Part shown: piece after piece, positions 1 through 5,582 of the stretch
Position numbering within the stretch: the first letter of the stretch is position 1
Layout: each line of letters begins with the position of its first letter
DNA from: Clostridia bacterium
GTDB taxonomy: Bacteria > Bacillota_A > Clostridia > Oscillospirales > CAG-272
Reading direction: 5' to 3'
Length of the DNA stretch: 7,646 bases
Assembly (NCBI GenBank): GCA_017542695.1
Contig: JAFXWT010000286.1
Location: forward strand, 1-7,646
Translations under genes and position numbers: made by a program
The notes under the pieces: model-generated
The model's input: the letters and a program-made list of their open reading frames with translations, nothing else
Database searches by the model: none
What the model was told of the DNA's origin: nothing

Positions 1-35
1 CTCTATCTTTACCTCATTAATTTAAAAATGATATT

Positions 36-413
36 ATGAAACAAGTAATCAGTACAGAGAAGGCTCCTGCTGCTATCGGGCCTTATAGTCAGGCCATTGA
101 GGCCAATGGTTTTGTTTATGCCTCAGGTCAGTTGCCCATCGATCCTGCTACAGGTCAGTTCCCAGAGGGCGGTATCAAGGAACAGACTCGTCAGTCTATT
201 TTGAATGCCCAAGCCATCCTTGAGTCAGCAGGTCTTACTTTAGCTAATGTGGTAAAGACTACTGTCTTTTTGGCCGATATGAACGACTTTGCCGCTATGA
301 ATGAGGTTTACGCCTCTTTCTTCCAAGCACCTTATCCAGCTCGCTCAGCTGTAGCAGTAAAGACCTTGCCCAAAGGGGCTATGGTAGAGATAGAGTGCAT
401 CGCAGTAAAATAA
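36..413 (+). CDS. ridA: RidA family enamine/imine deaminase
   Basis: This 125-residue protein is a full-length member of the RidA (YjgF/YER057c/UK114) family. These cytosolic homotrimers hydrolyse reactive enamines and imines such as 2-aminoacrylate, released by PLP enzymes, to keto acids and ammonia. Visible family marks are the N-terminal AIGPYSQA (residues 13-20), YASGQLP (28-34), the central QTRQSILNAQAILESAG helix (50-66), and the C-terminal PARSAVAVKTLPKGAMVEIE (101-120). Arg103 corresponds to the carboxylate-binding Arg105 of E. coli RidA and Glu118 to its Glu120, so the active site looks intact. The ATG at 36 follows an A/T-rich leader (TTTAAAAATGATATT) with no Shine-Dalgarno motif, which is typical of Bacteroidota and unlike every other gene here. 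It is a single gene followed by a strong terminator; the promoter lies at or beyond the left edge. Confidence 0.96.
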   Translation: MKQVISTEKAPAAIGPYSQAIEANGFVYASGQLPIDPATGQFPEGGIKEQTRQSILNAQAILESAGLTLANVVKTTVFLADMNDFAAMNEVYASFFQAPYPARSAVAVKTLPKGAMVEIECIAVK

Positions 414-438
414 CTATAAGCTTAGGGTAGACTTAACG

Positions 439-483
439 GTAGTAAAAGGGCGGCTTAGTGGAAGTAAGCCGTCCTTTTACTAC
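439..483 (+). terminator. Long hairpin terminator after ridA
   Basis: A 19-bp inverted repeat pairs 439-457 with 465-483 around a 7-base loop (GTGGAAG); the only irregularity is one G-U pair. It starts 26 bases after the ridA stop. There is no separate U-tract after the stem, but the descending arm itself contains TTTTACTACT. Long stems of this kind are common 3' of Bacteroidales genes. The near-perfect symmetry means it could work in both directions. Confidence 0.75.
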
Positions 484-516
484 TAGTAAGCAGTTCGCTT
501 TTTCTCCCTCGTTAGT

Positions 517-539
517 TTTTTTCCCTCGTGAGGAAAAAA
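517..539. repeat. Small A/T inverted repeat in the ridA downstream region
   Basis: TTTTTTCC (517-524) and GGAAAAAA (532-539) form an 8-bp stem with a 7-base loop (CTCGTGA). The octamer TCCCTCGT occurs twice nearby (505-512 and 522-529), so the element may come from a short local duplication. No gene was found between 414 and 960. This hairpin and the two repeat blocks downstream are all that I can identify there. Confidence 0.4.
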
Positions 540-615
540 TATTTTGCTAACATTGCTACAAAACGATGGTGATTTGGGGGAGCTTTAGTTTTTGAAAAAA
601 GAATTTTGCAAAAAA

Positions 616-818
616 CTCTTCACTCTTCACAATTATGAATTAACAAGCTGATCTAGTGAATGATATATGCGTGAAGAGTTCTCTCAACTCTTCACGCCTC
701 TTCTCGCTTATATGTATCTCAGTGTGTGAAGACCTGTGAAGACTTGTGAAGAGACGACGCAACTCTTCACGTAGTAAACAAGTTGTGCCACAGTTAATTA
801 TACTGTATCTGTGAAGAG
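616..818. repeat. Cluster of GTGAAGAG / CTCTTCAC octamers in both orientations
   Basis: The octamer GTGAAGAG occurs on the plus strand at 671-678, 746-753 and 811-818. Its complement CTCTTCAC is at 616-623, 623-630, 688-695 and 763-770. Two variants (GTGAAGAC) at 726-733 and 736-743 form a 10-bp-period tandem run with the copy at 746. Opposed copies create dyads: 669-680 pairs perfectly with 686-697 (12 bp, 5-base loop), and 746-753 with 763-770 (8 bp, 9-base loop). The cluster is non-coding and confined to the Bacteroidales-like part of the window. I recall similar GAAGAGT/ACTCTTC-rich intergenic DNA in Prevotella, but cannot verify it here. Confidence 0.75.
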
Positions 819-874
819 CGAAGACTTTTTTGGGGGCATAGTATTCTCTAAAGCTGTTCTGAGCCTCCAACTCA

Positions 875-949
875 TAAGTTTGCGCCCTGCATCCTTATGG
901 TTTTCAGCCTGCAAACCTATGACTTGCGGTTGTTTACCGCAAAGGTTTG
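875..949. repeat. Imperfect 22-bp tandem repeats ending in a bulged hairpin
   Basis: Three imperfect units begin at about 875, 896 and 918, each following the pattern TATGryTTkCrg then CCTGCAwmCC; the hexamer CCTGCA recurs at 886 and 908. The last part also folds: 924-930 pairs with 936-942 around a 5-base loop, and 912-918 pairs with 943-949, leaving a 5-base bulge at 919-923. The stacked, one-sided bulge resembles repetitive palindromic or recombination-type elements, but no integrase or gene cassette is present. The element lies within about 15 bases of the apparent junction between the two genome styles. Confidence 0.5.
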
Positions 950-965
950 AGCAAGATTAATTAGT
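945..965. other. Apparent junction of two unrelated sequences (possible contig chimera)
   Basis: Left of this point are a ridA gene without a Shine-Dalgarno sequence and repeat-rich Bacteroidales-like intergenic DNA. Right of it, G/C-richer genes with strong Shine-Dalgarno sites begin directly with the stop codon of the pilin gene (961-963). There is no 3' untranslated region or terminator for the pilin. The exact breakpoint cannot be read from the sequence; the ATTAATTA at the border would hide a few bases of shared end sequence. An assembly artefact, or less likely a real transfer boundary, would both explain it. Confidence 0.5.
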
Positions 966-1635
966 TACCACTTGTTGCCGGAACTTTATCGTTAGCAGTG
1001 TCAGTGGTAAGGTTGATCCAGACCGTCGTGTTGGAGAGAGCGTTACCTTTCGCGTCGATACCGTTCTTGAACTGAGCGTTGAGGTCAGCAACCTTGGAAT
1101 CGGAATCGGCAAAGATTACGGCGCCGAGATTCGGGCAGTAGAAGAACGACATGGTCTTCTGCTTCGGCTCGAAGCTCTCGCCCTTGATCTTGGTGTAGTT
1201 GGAGATAACGGCTTTCACCATTGCCTCGCTGGTCGGATACTTGGTTCTGTAGTCGACGGAACCGACAGTCGTACTCTCCGCAGTCGCGGGAGTGCCCTTT
1301 TCGAACTTCTTGACAGTCGTTCTGTTGGTGGCGCTGAAAGCGGTGTCGACGGTTTTGATGGTGTTTGCCACACGGCCCGCAACGGGGTCGCTCGAATCGA
1401 GCGTGCCGGCGTTCGCCTCGGCGATGTACACCTCGTACTCACCGACCCAGCGCTCGATGGCGTTGGTCATTTCGGTGGCGTTCTGGGTGTCGGTAGAGAC
1501 GTTGCCCTTCTCGATCAGTCCGGCTACGGACGGGATCGCGACGGCGGCGAGAACTGCCAGGATGCCGATAACGACGAGCAGTTCGACGAGCGTGAAGCCC
1601 TTGCGGGAGTTGCGTTTATTATTTTTCTTGTTCAT
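961..1635 (-). CDS. Type IV pilin / pseudopilin, large variant
   Basis: This 224-residue protein has a class III (prepilin) signal: a basic leader MNKKNNKRNSRKG, then the processing site G13/F14 and the hydrophobic stretch FTLVELLVVIGILAVLAAVA (14-33). Glu18, the +5 residue of the mature protein, is conserved and serves in subunit assembly. The peptidase encoded just upstream would cleave after Gly13 and methylate Phe14. The helix at 14-36 anchors the subunit in the membrane before polymerisation. The rest is a secreted globular domain rich in Thr, Ser and Ala, much longer than ComGC-type pilins (about 100 residues) and closer in size to PilA-type or minor pilins. The start has an excellent ribosome site, TAAGGAGA (1653-1646), 10 bases from the ATG. 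The gene lies 28 bp after the peptidase gene, so the two are almost certainly co-transcribed. The stop codon sits on the suspected junction, so the last few residues may not be native. Confidence 0.9.
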   Translation of the reverse strand: MNKKNNKRNSRKGFTLVELLVVIGILAVLAAVAIPSVAGLIEKGNVSTDTQNATEMTNAIERWVGEYEVYIAEANAGTLDSSDPVAGRVANTIKTVDTAFSATNRTTVKKFEKGTPATAESTTVGSVDYRTKYPTSEAMVKAVISNYTKIKGESFEPKQKTMSFFYCPNLGAVIFADSDSKVADLNAQFKNGIDAKGNALSNTTVWINLTTDTANDKVPATSGN

Positions 1636-1663
1636 AAGTTGATATTCTCCTTATTTTTTGAGT

Positions 1664-2404
1664 TCAAAGTAGGGACAGATAGAACGAGAGGATCTGTTCG
1701 CCGACAAGCATCGACAAAAAAGAGCCGACGCAAAGGAACGGACCGAACGGGATCTCGCTTTTCCATCCACGTTTTTTTTTGAGTTTCAGAATGAGCGCCG
1801 CAATACACCCGATAACAATACCGAAGAATGCGGCGAGAAGCGTTTGCTTCCACCCAAGCAGAATACCAACCGCAGCCATAAGTTTGGCATCGCCCAGTCC
1901 CATTCCTCCGGCAAGCGCCATAATGAGGAACGGGACGCTGACGCAGAATGCGCCAATGAGCGATGAGATATAGCTTCCGTTCCAGATCATAAGAGCGAGT
2001 CCCGATAATGCGATAAGTCCGCAAGCGAGATCAGAGATCTCCATCGTCTTATAATCAAGAAGCGTAATCTCGATAAGAATAGCAGTTGTAAGGCCGAAGG
2101 CAATTCCCTGCACAGTCAGACCGTAAATATAGATCATGAGAGTCCCAAGCGTCGCCGTCGCAAGCTCGATGAACGTGCTTACCGGCGAAATCTTCTCTTT
2201 GCATCCGTGACATCTACCCCGCAGGCAGATAAAGCTGATGATCGGAACAAGCTCTAACACACTGAGCTTCTTCCCACAGACGTCGCAGTGCGATCGACCC
2301 CTCCAGATCTTCTCGCCCTTCGGGATCCTATCGAAACAGACTCCGATAAAGCTCCCGACGCAGGCGAAAATCATAAAAGCAAATATACAGGTCAGTATTT
2401 TCAT
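1664..2404 (-). CDS. pilD: Prepilin peptidase (A24 aspartyl protease with N-terminal methylase domain)
   Basis: This is a polytopic membrane enzyme that cleaves prepilin leaders at the cytoplasmic face and methylates the new N-terminus. From the ATG at 2404 it has 246 residues, a normal family length. The N-terminal segment CVGSFIGVCFDRIP (15-28) is the classic GSFxNVxxxRxP-type opening. A four-cysteine zinc site follows: C40xxC43 and C65xxC68. The two catalytic aspartates are present: Asp117 in LLDYKTMEISD and Asp172 in GMGLGDAKLM. About seven hydrophobic segments are visible. The reading frame also offers a GTG at 2410, but GAGG (2415-2412) would abut it; the same motif lies 7 bases from the ATG at 2404, so I prefer the ATG. 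The gene precedes the pilin gene, its likely substrate. No ATPase (PilB/PilT) or platform protein (PilC) gene is in the window. Other names in use for the family are comC and gspO. Confidence 0.95.
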   Translation of the reverse strand: MKILTCIFAFMIFACVGSFIGVCFDRIPKGEKIWRGRSHCDVCGKKLSVLELVPIISFICLRGRCHGCKEKISPVSTFIELATATLGTLMIYIYGLTVQGIAFGLTTAILIEITLLDYKTMEISDLACGLIALSGLALMIWNGSYISSLIGAFCVSVPFLIMALAGGMGLGDAKLMAAVGILLGWKQTLLAAFFGIVIGCIAALILKLKKKRGWKSEIPFGPFLCVGSFLSMLVGEQILSFYLSLL

Positions 2405-2503
2405 TTTCACACCTCGTTAATTAAGGAATTGCTTTTTATTGTTTTTCAGTTGATGACTGACTTCACCTTCCTTGCTGCGAGTTATTTTCAGAGAGATATT
2501 GAC

Positions 2504-2989
2504 CTACTCTTCAGATTTGATATCATCTGAATCAATGCAAACCATCTTTTTTTCCCGAATTGGATAGCGTCGTTCGAAATCGAAAACAAAGCATTTATCC
2601 GACTTGTATTTGTTCTCGAATTCCGTTACCTCGTCAATGCACATACTGATCTGACGCGACAACTCAATCGAGAGAGTAACGTCAAAATCCGTAATCTCAG
2701 AATCGAAATCGAAGTATTGGGACTTGGCCGCAATAATGATGCCGAGTGCTGTATCACGGAATATCTCCTGCTCATACTCAATGAGATCAAGCATCGAGTT
2801 CCCGATCAGATCCGTAAGCGATTCAAATTCCGGTTCGATTGCATTGATGTACTCTTCGTCGCCCTCGTACTCTTCCTGAAGAAGTCGGTTTGCAACGTCG
2901 GTGGCATATTGCCAAATGCTACAGAGATTCGGAAATTCCCCGGACGGATTCGCCGGCGCTTTTTTAGGTCTGCCTCTTCTTCCGATCAT
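2504..2989 (-). CDS. Hypothetical protein with N-terminal AT-hook-like motif
   Basis: This 161-residue protein belongs to no family I recognise. Its N-terminus, MIGRRGRPKKAP, contains a GRP core flanked by basic residues (4-10), which matches the AT-hook consensus for minor-groove binding to A/T-rich DNA. The rest is acidic and largely helical in character (for example 38-80 and 105-128), ending in a charged tail (DSDDIKSEE). The ATG overlaps the spoVG stop codon by the ATGA arrangement (2986-2989). GGAGG (3004-3000) inside the spoVG tail provides the ribosome site, 10 bases away, so translation is probably coupled. The basic head with an acidic body would suit a nucleoid-type or accessory DNA-binding protein working with SpoVG; that role is inference. 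The gene is real judging by its coupling and ribosome site. Confidence 0.8.
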   Translation of the reverse strand: MIGRRGRPKKAPANPSGEFPNLCSIWQYATDVANRLLQEEYEGDEEYINAIEPEFESLTDLIGNSMLDLIEYEQEIFRDTALGIIIAAKSQYFDFDSEITDFDVTLSIELSRQISMCIDEVTEFENKYKSDKCFVFDFERRYPIREKKMVCIDSDDIKSEE

Positions 2990-3333
2990 ACGTCGTCTTC
3001 CTCCTGCATATCGATTTCGTTCTCGTCGCTTGCGTCGTCTTCACCGTTCACCTCAGCCTGATCCCTGCGAACAAGCTCCGCTTCGTATTCAAGCGCGATC
3101 GCCTCTTCGAGTTCACGTCTGAACTCAGGGGTGAGCGGGTAAGCGATAGCCATGTACTTATTGTCAGGCATCTTTCTGCACGGCATGGAAGCATAGACGT
3201 CTTTCTCGTCTTCCCTCGCGACTACCATGATATCCTTGATCCTGAAACAGTCGTCAAAGACTACGCTTGCGGATGCGCGAACCTTGCCGCGCGGGTTTTG
3301 GAACAGATGAACATAAACTTTTGTGATCTTCAT
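2986..3333 (-). CDS. spoVG: SpoVG family nucleic-acid-binding regulator
   Basis: This 115-residue protein matches SpoVG over residues 1-84. Characteristic pieces are RGKVRASASVVFDDCFRIKDI (15-35; compare RMRAIASITLDHEFVVHDI in Bacillus), YASMPCRKMPDNKY (47-60; compare VAMPSKRTPDGEF), and IAYPLTPEFRRELEEAIALEY (63-83; compare IAHPINSSTRGKI). SpoVG proteins are small dimeric DNA- and RNA-binding regulators affecting septation, sporulation, virulence or capsule genes. Here the core is followed by an unusually long acidic tail (about 95-115, rich in Asp and Glu). The ATG at 3333 is chosen because AAAGG (3347-3343) lies 9 bases upstream and the family begins at MKITKV; the frame stays open 15 codons further upstream with no family similarity. 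A sigma-70-like promoter at 3494-3466 would give a leader of about 125 bases. The gene is followed by an overlapping AT-hook protein gene. Confidence 0.92.
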   Translation of the reverse strand: MKITKVYVHLFQNPRGKVRASASVVFDDCFRIKDIMVVAREDEKDVYASMPCRKMPDNKYMAIAYPLTPEFRRELEEAIALEYEAELVRRDQAEVNGEDDASDENEIDMQEEDDV

Positions 3334-3465
3334 AATTTGAATCCTTTCTGTTTTTCTGTTGCAAGTCCCTGAAGTCAATCGCCGGCGGATGGCTGGTCAG
3401 ACCATTTTGCTTTTAATTTGTTTCAGTTTATTGCTGAAAGGGGTGTGTTTTGCCCTTCCGATGAA

Positions 3466-3494
3466 ATATTACCCAAGTTTTTGCCAAAAGTCAA
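3466..3494 (-). promoter_or_regulatory. Sigma-70-type promoter for spoVG
   Basis: Read on the minus strand, TTGACT (3494-3489) and TAATAT (3471-3466) are separated by exactly 17 bases, matching TTGACA at 5 of 6 and TATAAT at 4 of 6 positions. The predicted start of transcription is near 3459, giving an untranslated leader of about 125 bases before the spoVG ATG. Confidence 0.6.
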
Positions 3495-3509
3495 GCAAAC
3501 GGGTATAAT
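3481..3509 (+). promoter_or_regulatory. Candidate distal promoter toward the HTH-repeat gene
   Basis: TTGCCA (3481-3486) and a perfect TATAAT (3504-3509) are 17 bases apart on the plus strand. Its -35 lies next to and partly within the spoVG promoter on the other strand, so polymerase could not easily use both at once. Transcription would start near 3516 and give a leader of about 200 bases before the gene at 3723. Confidence 0.45.
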
Positions 3510-3516
3510 TTTTCTC

Positions 3517-3533
3517 ATAATTTTCAAAATTAT
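3517..3533. promoter_or_regulatory. 17-bp A/T palindrome, candidate operator
   Basis: ATAATTTT (3517-3524) and AAAATTAT (3526-3533) are perfect mirror complements around a single C. The dyad begins at the predicted start of the distal plus-strand promoter, where a repressor would block it. The one-base centre makes it a better DNA-binding site than an RNA hairpin. In A/T-rich DNA, chance is a real alternative. Confidence 0.3.
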
Positions 3534-3656
3534 TTTTGTCTGCGCTTTGCAAAGGTGCGTTTTGCCCTCTTATTCCGTCTATACCCTATTACCGCATACT
3601 GCTTGAACTATAATGAGATAGTATAAAAATAATAAGTAAAGTTTTTTGAAAACCAC

Positions 3657-3685
3657 TTGATTTTATCTATGATTTCGTGTATAAT
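3657..3685 (+). promoter_or_regulatory. Sigma-70-type promoter for the HTH-repeat gene
   Basis: TTGATT (3657-3662) and a perfect TATAAT (3680-3685) are spaced by 17 bases. Transcription from about 3692 would give a short leader containing the ribosome site AAGGGAGG (3708-3715), 7 bases before the ATG at 3723. This is the best plus-strand promoter in the window. Confidence 0.65.
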
Positions 3686-3722
3686 AAATCCGTTCCCCGA
3701 AAAAGAGAAGGGAGGCGCTAGC

Positions 3723-4988
3723 ATGGATAAAGTCTCTTTTTCAGAAGAAACGATAAAAGCGTTGGCAGCCGAATCAAAAACGGTGCCGATGATGGCCGAC
3801 GAGCTCGGTGTTGATGAAAGCGTGCTTGAAGCTTTTTACGCAGAATGCAGTGCAAAGGACAGATCTGCGTTTCCTATCAGACTTTTGGTCACCAAATCGT
3901 GGCTTGAGGAAAGAATTTATATCAACACCGTCTCCTCTGTGGCGAAAAGCGTAAAATGCTCTTCCAAAATGATCAAAACCCTGATGAACACCTACGGGCT
4001 TGAAAAAAAGTCAATCGCAAAGCAATTGACTCCGGAAGTTTTGTATTCCCTGTTTGTGGAAAAGAAAATGACCGATTCGGCTATAGCGGATATATACTGT
4101 TGTGCAACCGAGACGGTGAAAAAGGCAAGAGCAAAATACAACATCACCTACTATTCCCGCAAGGACCACGAAAACGAGATCCCGATCGAGTTGTATCACA
4201 AACTGTATGTAAAGGATTATCTCAGCAGATCGCAAATCGCGCTCATTTCCGGCCACAACAGAAGCAGGATTGACGCACTTCATAACGAATATATTAACTC
4301 CGATCATCCTTTGGCAAAGGAGATAGCGGACTTTACGCCGAACAAATGGTTTTTCGAATTGATCCGGTTGGAAATTAAAACGCTTGATCCTGCGGTCCTC
4401 TTTGAACTTCTAAAGGAACATTCTGTTTCCTGGATCGCAGAAGAATACGATTTGATCCCCCCAGCGGAACCGGGTATCGAGACCTTCTCCGTCGAATGGC
4501 TGAAAACCGTTCTCAAGAGAATGGGAATCAGGCAGATCGCCGACACCTATCATATCGCATACTCCTATGTGGCGGAACAGATCAGGGAAAACAACCTTTC
4601 TTTAACTCCGGTCGACGAACGTCTGGACGAAAACACTGTCAGAGCGCTGTTCATAGACAAGTGTTGGAATGACAATCAGATCGCAAAGGCGCTCAATACG
4701 ACTCCGCATGCGGTACGTGTTTTCAGGACGAAAAAAGGCATTAAGACGAGTCAGCGGAAAAAGGCCGCTGAACGACTCAATGCCGAAAGATTTGATCGGT
4801 ATTATTTAAAGGAAGGAATGACGCTGAGACAAATCGCTCAGTTGTTCGATATTTCCTTGCCCGAGGTAACCAAACTGCGAGACGAATATGCGCAGTCGAA
4901 TCCGAATCTGCGCAATACGCGCTCACCGGGCGTAACAAAAGAACGATTTGAATTCCTTAAAAAACAGATACGATTCCAAGATGCTTAG
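3723..4988 (+). CDS. Tandem helix-turn-helix repeat protein, uncharacterised
   Basis: This 421-residue protein is made almost wholly of degenerate helix-turn-helix units of about 40 residues. I place them at about 6-44, 55-93, 102-141, 153-192, 221-244 (short, third helix replaced by a proline-rich linker), 255-293, 301-340 and 352-391, with a stub at 404-416. The shared pattern is a first helix (hydrophobic, then xxExhxxLahxK), a turn, then IAxxhxhs (the IA element), then a recognition-type helix with V or I in the middle and a final R or K, closing with hY or GI. The clearest copies are TLRQIAQLFDISLPEVTKLR (367-386) and NDNQIAKALNTTPHAVRVFR (316-335). No enzymatic domain, signal peptide or membrane segment is visible, so it is probably a cytosolic DNA-binding protein. 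The ATG at 3723 is supported by AAGGGAGG 7 bases upstream and by a good promoter. It is transcribed alone and ends at a strong terminator. No named family comes to mind; the units resemble sigma-factor region 4 or resolvase-type HTH folds. The function is unknown. Confidence 0.85.
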   Translation: MDKVSFSEETIKALAAESKTVPMMADELGVDESVLEAFYAECSAKDRSAFPIRLLVTKSWLEERIYINTVSSVAKSVKCSSKMIKTLMNTYGLEKKSIAKQLTPEVLYSLFVEKKMTDSAIADIYCCATETVKKARAKYNITYYSRKDHENEIPIELYHKLYVKDYLSRSQIALISGHNRSRIDALHNEYINSDHPLAKEIADFTPNKWFFELIRLEIKTLDPAVLFELLKEHSVSWIAEEYDLIPPAEPGIETFSVEWLKTVLKRMGIRQIADTYHIAYSYVAEQIRENNLSLTPVDERLDENTVRALFIDKCWNDNQIAKALNTTPHAVRVFRTKKGIKTSQRKKAAERLNAERFDRYYLKEGMTLRQIAQLFDISLPEVTKLRDEYAQSNPNLRNTRSPGVTKERFEFLKKQIRFQDA

Positions 4989-4999
4989 GAAACGAACAG

Positions 5000-5025
5000 G
5001 TGCCGGCTGAACGCCGGCACTTTTT
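5000..5025 (+). terminator. Rho-independent terminator of the HTH-repeat gene
   Basis: GTGCCGGC (5000-5007) and GCCGGCAC (5013-5020) form a perfect 8-bp G/C-rich stem with loop TGAAC, followed at once by TTTTT (5021-5025). It starts 12 bases after the stop codon. The converging gene's stop codon begins at 5025. The minus-strand reading has the same stem but no U-tract, so the hairpin favours plus-strand transcripts. Confidence 0.92.
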
Positions 5026-5540
5026 CATATTTCCGAAACCATTCCGACCACATAAAACAAAACGGCGCCGCATGCTGCTTCCCAACTTTTCGTCACGAAA
5101 GCAATCGATGCGGCGCCGGCAATACCTGCTATAGCGCATACAATGCGTTTAATGATATGTATTTTTTTATTTCTTAGATACATCAGATCCGCAATTCTGG
5201 ATGACAAACGGGCCTTCTCCGGATCCGGTCGTAGTTCCGGATGATAATCGGAATAGTAAACCTTATATTCGGCATACTTTCTCTCAAGCCATCGTTCGTG
5301 CTTGTTTCCGACGTCGTCGGGAGTGCTTATAACGGTCGCTATATCGTCATGGTTGATATAGAACACGCCGTTTTCATACCCCTTTGGATACTCCACACAA
5401 ACGTAGTCGTAAAAACACTGCCTGTCTTTACGTAAAGAAAGATGCCCAACAATAACGGCGACGGTTTCCCTGCCGCCTTCGGATGCGAAACGCACCGTGA
5501 TCATGCTTCCAACGGGAAGCACATTCGTTTTTTCTATCAT
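5025..5540 (-). CDS. DUF4176-like protein with two C-terminal membrane segments
   Basis: Residues 7-71 of this 171-residue protein match the DUF4176 pattern: LPVGSMITV at the start, a VIVGHLS strand, then YDYVCVEYPKGY (44-55) and FYINHDDIATVI (60-71). DUF4176 proteins are small Firmicutes proteins often found near type VII secretion and LXG toxin loci; their biochemical role is not settled. This one is longer than usual. A charged linker (about 78-128, rich in Tyr, Arg and Lys) leads to two hydrophobic segments (133-149 and 155-169), so the DUF4176 domain is probably tethered to the membrane. The ATG at 5540 has AGAGGAGG (5554-5547) 7 bases away; the frame remains open 12 codons upstream, but without a comparable site. 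It follows the XRE regulator gene by 42 bases and is likely co-transcribed with it. No secretion gene is in the window. Confidence 0.82.
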   Translation of the reverse strand: MIEKTNVLPVGSMITVRFASEGGRETVAVIVGHLSLRKDRQCFYDYVCVEYPKGYENGVFYINHDDIATVISTPDDVGNKHERWLERKYAEYKVYYSDYHPELRPDPEKARLSSRIADLMYLRNKKIHIIKRIVCAIAGIAGAASIAFVTKSWEAACGAVLFYVVGMVSEI

Positions 5541-5582
5541 GGAACAGCCTCCTCTTTTTATATTTATGACCGCCAACGCGGA

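Larger units (their letters stand above)
3442..3568. repeat. Pair of 15-bp direct repeats in the divergent control region
   Basis: GGTGyGTTTTGCCCT occurs at 3442-3456 (y = T) and 3554-3568 (y = C), 14 of 15 bases identical and 112 bp apart. The left copy covers about +3 to +17 of the predicted spoVG transcript. The right copy lies between the two candidate promoters for the HTH-repeat gene. Position and spacing suit binding sites for a shared regulator able to loop DNA. No regulator can be assigned from the sequence. Confidence 0.45.

Noticed and set aside
616..818. CRISPR-like array
   Set aside because: The repeated unit is only 8-10 bases, occurs in both orientations, and has irregular spacing, unlike 23-47-base direct repeats with uniform spacers.
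640..870. 76-residue open frame on the minus strand
   Set aside because: It needs a TTG start, runs through the GTGAAGAG repeats (hence its repeated EELR-LFT pieces), and resembles no protein. It is a by-product of the repeats.
1292..1642. 116-residue open frame on the plus strand
   Set aside because: It lies opposite the pilin gene, has no ribosome site, and its composition is the mirror of pilin codons.
1632..2024. 130-residue open frame on the minus strand
   Set aside because: It overlaps the peptidase gene in another frame; the peptidase has clear catalytic motifs, and this frame has none.
3657..3722. Upstream extension of the HTH-repeat protein to a TTG at 3657
   Set aside because: This TTG is part of the promoter -35 and lies before the predicted transcript start. 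The ATG at 3723 has a strong ribosome site.
4011..4546. Two open frames antisense to the HTH-repeat gene
   Set aside because: They have no ribosome site or recognisable domain and lie fully inside a well-supported plus-strand gene.
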